DNA of 6,516 bases from NCBI GenBank assembly GCA_017848075.1, contig JAGALG010000197.1:1-6516 (forward strand), in the 5' to 3' direction. Of the stretch, positions 4,878 through 6,516 are shown in pieces. Source of the DNA: Oscillospiraceae bacterium. Its GTDB lineage: Bacteria > Bacillota > Clostridia > Oscillospirales > Ruminococcaceae. The notes under the pieces were generated by a model that was not told where the DNA came from, did not search any database, and saw only the letters and a list, made by a program, of their open reading frames with translations. Numbering within the stretch: position 1 is the first letter of the stretch; every line of letters begins with the position of its first letter. Made by a program: the position numbers and the translations under genes.

Positions 4878-5318
4878 ATGGATTCCCTGATGCGTTCCAT
4901 CAGCCGCACTTACCGCTGCTCCAACCGATACAAAACAGAAAAGCTGAAAGCTTCCGGCCTGAAGGCTATTCAACAGACCTACATTTTCCAGATCTGCCGC
5001 TTCCCCGGTATCTCGCAGGAACAGCTTTCCCAGCGGATCGCGGTCAACAAAAGCAATGTGACCCGTCAGCTTGCCACGCTGGAGCAAAACGGCTTTATCA
5101 ACCGCCAAGCCTCCCCGGAGGATAAGCGGATCCAACAGGTTTTCCCTACAGAAAAGGCCCAAGCCCTGTTTCCACAGGTGCAGGAGCTGATGCGCAGCTG
5201 GAACCGGATGCTGCTGGAGGATTTTAGTGAAGAAGAACAGGAGCTGCTTCTGTCCATGATGCAGCGTGTCCAGCAAAAAGCTCTGCTGCTGGCAGAAAAG
5301 GAGGAAGAAAAACAGTGA
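4878..5318 (+). CDS. MarR-family transcriptional regulator
   Basis: 146-residue DNA-binding protein, typical MarR length, dimeric and cytoplasmic. The winged helix lies at about 45-95: GISQEQLSQRIAVNKSNVTRQ contains the helix-turn-helix, followed by LATLEQNGFINR and the wing with PEDKRIQQVFPTEKA (80-94), the usual MarR D-x-R pattern. Helices at both ends (about 1-40 and 100-140) would form the dimer interface. The start is the ATG at 4878, 6 nt after AGGAGG (4866-4871); an in-frame upstream ATG at 4824 lies inside operator 2 and has no ribosome site. Its stop overlaps the start of the ABC exporter gene, so the two are co-translated. Two matching palindromes upstream indicate that it represses its own operon, probably relieved by a small ligand, perhaps a substrate of the exporter. 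The ligand is unknown. Confidence 0.93.
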   Translation: MDSLMRSISRTYRCSNRYKTEKLKASGLKAIQQTYIFQICRFPGISQEQLSQRIAVNKSNVTRQLATLEQNGFINRQASPEDKRIQQVFPTEKAQALFPQVQELMRSWNRMLLEDFSEEEQELLLSMMQRVQQKALLLAEKEEEKQ

Positions 5319-6516
5319 AGCATGTTTATCAGTACTTGAAACCCTACATTCCACGCATGTCCCTGGGACTAACCATCAAATTCCTGGGCACCATCATGGA
5401 TCTGCTGCTGCCATGGATTTTGTCCCACATGATCGATGAGGTCGCGCCTTTGAAGGATGTGGGGCTTATCGTCAAATGGGGCCTGATCATGCTGCTCTGC
5501 GCCGTGGTTGCAGTCATCACCAATGTGGTTGCCAACCGCATGGCCTCCTGGGTAGCCACCCAGTGTACCCGAAAGATCCGCCACGATTTGTTCCAGAAGA
5601 TCTCCTACCTGTCCTGTGCACAGGTAGACTACTACACCATTCCTTCTTTGGAATCCCGACTGACTACCGATACCTACAATGTCCACAATCTGATCAGCCG
5701 CATGCAGCGTATTGGTATCCGTGCACCGATCCTGCTGCTGGGCGGCATTATCATCACCCTGCTGCTGGAACCGGTACTGGCCTCTGTTCTGCTTTGTGTT
5801 CTGCCTTTCCTGGGTATTCTGGTCTTCCATGTGTCCAAAAAAGGTATCCCGCTGTACACTCATCTGCAGCAGGGTATTGACTCCATGGTGCGAACCGTAC
5901 GAGAAAATATTACCGGTATTCGTGTCATCAAGGCTCTGTCCAAAACCGAACACGAGCAGGAGCGCTTCCGCGAGATCAATGCTGAAGTCGCTGCCCGTGA
6001 GACGACCGCCGGCGTAACCATGTCCCTGACCAACCCAATGATGAACCTGTTCCTGAATTTGGGCCTGACCATCGTTATTTTGGTAGGTGCCTACCGGGTC
6101 AATGCCGGTCTTACAGAAACCGGTAAAATCATCGCCTTCCTGACCTATTTCACGATCATTCTCAACGCCATGATGTCCATCACCCGTATGTTCGTCATGA
6201 TGAGCCGTGGTACCGCTTCCGCCAACCGCATTGCGGAGATTCTGGACGCCCCGGCCGATCTGGAGTTGGCCGCTTCCGACGATATCGAGAGCGAAAACCA
6301 CATCGAGTTCGACCATGTATACTTCGCTTATGAGAAGAGCCGTGACCACCACATCAGTGATATCAGCTTCTCTTTGAAACGAGGCGAATCTCTGGGTATC
6401 ATCGGCGCCACCGGTTCCGGTAAGAGCACCATCATCAATCTGCTGCTGCGGCTGTACGATCCCGACGAGGGACAGATCCTGATCGATGGCCGGGATATCC
6501 GCACCATTGAAAGAGA
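5315..6516 (+). CDS. ABC exporter half-transporter (multidrug/lipid type), 3' end beyond the window
   Basis: First 400 residues of a fused membrane-ATPase half-transporter. The membrane domain (about 15-305) has hydrophobic segments near 16-36, 52-74, 136-171 and 245-285, with the coupling-helix region SLESRLTTDTYNV (111-123) and the TVRENITGIRVIKAL stretch (194-208). The ATPase domain begins near 329 (HIEFDHVYFAYE), with Walker A GATGSGKST at 364-372 (Lys370). The Q-loop, signature and Walker B lie past the edge. The start is a GTG at 5315 that overlaps the marR TGA as GTGA; GGAGG at 5300-5304, inside marR, is 10 nt away, and the next ATG (5357) has no ribosome site. Such MarR-linked genes are often followed by a second half-transporter forming a heterodimer (BmrCD/YheIH type), not checkable here. 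Substrate unknown. Confidence 0.93.
   Translation, partial: MKHVYQYLKPYIPRMSLGLTIKFLGTIMDLLLPWILSHMIDEVAPLKDVGLIVKWGLIMLLCAVVAVITNVVANRMASWVATQCTRKIRHDLFQKISYLSCAQVDYYTIPSLESRLTTDTYNVHNLISRMQRIGIRAPILLLGGIIITLLLEPVLASVLLCVLPFLGILVFHVSKKGIPLYTHLQQGIDSMVRTVRENITGIRVIKALSKTEHEQERFREINAEVAARETTAGVTMSLTNPMMNLFLNLGLTIVILVGAYRVNAGLTETGKIIAFLTYFTIILNAMMSITRMFVMMSRGTASANRIAEILDAPADLELAASDDIESENHIEFDHVYFAYEKSRDHHISDISFSLKRGESLGIIGATGSGKSTIINLLLRLYDPDEGQILIDGRDIRTIER

Noticed and set aside
6304..6312. TTCGACC (0A-box-like) within the ABC gene
   Set aside because: One mismatch in seven bases inside a coding region, with no promoter nearby; expected by chance.
5369..6352. 327-codon minus-strand frame opposite the ABC exporter
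   Set aside because: Low-complexity His/Gln/Gly-rich translation with no family resemblance, lying fully over a clear ABC transporter gene.

Overview
The window looks like chromosomal DNA from a spore-forming, moderate-GC Firmicute. A gut Clostridia lineage such as Oscillospiraceae is my best guess, from the CTG-rich codon use, the strong AGGAGG-type ribosome sites, the barnase/barstar pair and apparent Spo0A boxes. No gene here fixes the genus.

Layout: (1) positions 3-1022, minus strand, hold gap (glycolytic GAPDH) with its own promoter. (2) A divergent intergenic region of about 400 bases carries the gap promoter and, facing the other way, an extended -10 promoter followed at once by two tandem TGTCGAA boxes 10 bp apart. 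This matches the Spo0A 0A box and resembles the repression site at abrB. (3) From that promoter run three plus-strand genes with gaps of 28 and 21 nt, ended by a clean rho-independent terminator at 3504-3531. They encode a soluble PAS-type histidine-kinase-like protein, a lipoprotein with a complete barnase-family RNase domain on an acidic tether, and a barstar-family inhibitor. (4) A single gene with its own promoter and terminator encodes a Lon-type AAA+ ATPase that stops exactly where the Lon protease domain should begin. (5) A MarR-type repressor gene lies behind two large palindromic operators and overlaps the start of an ABC exporter half-transporter gene that runs off the right edge.

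How they may work together: gap is housekeeping, and marR plus the ABC gene form a conventional autoregulated export operon. The most novel part is the kinase-RNase-inhibitor unit. It reads as a sporulation-state-controlled (Spo0A) operon that displays or releases a cell-surface RNase, with cytoplasmic immunity from barstar, headed by a sensor protein whose ATP-binding motifs are intact but whose phosphoacceptor histidine is displaced by one residue. The protease-less Lon-like ATPase, behind a promoter with a perfect 10-bp tandem repeat, is a second candidate for an undescribed function. Domain assignments are from recalled family sequences; no searches were run.
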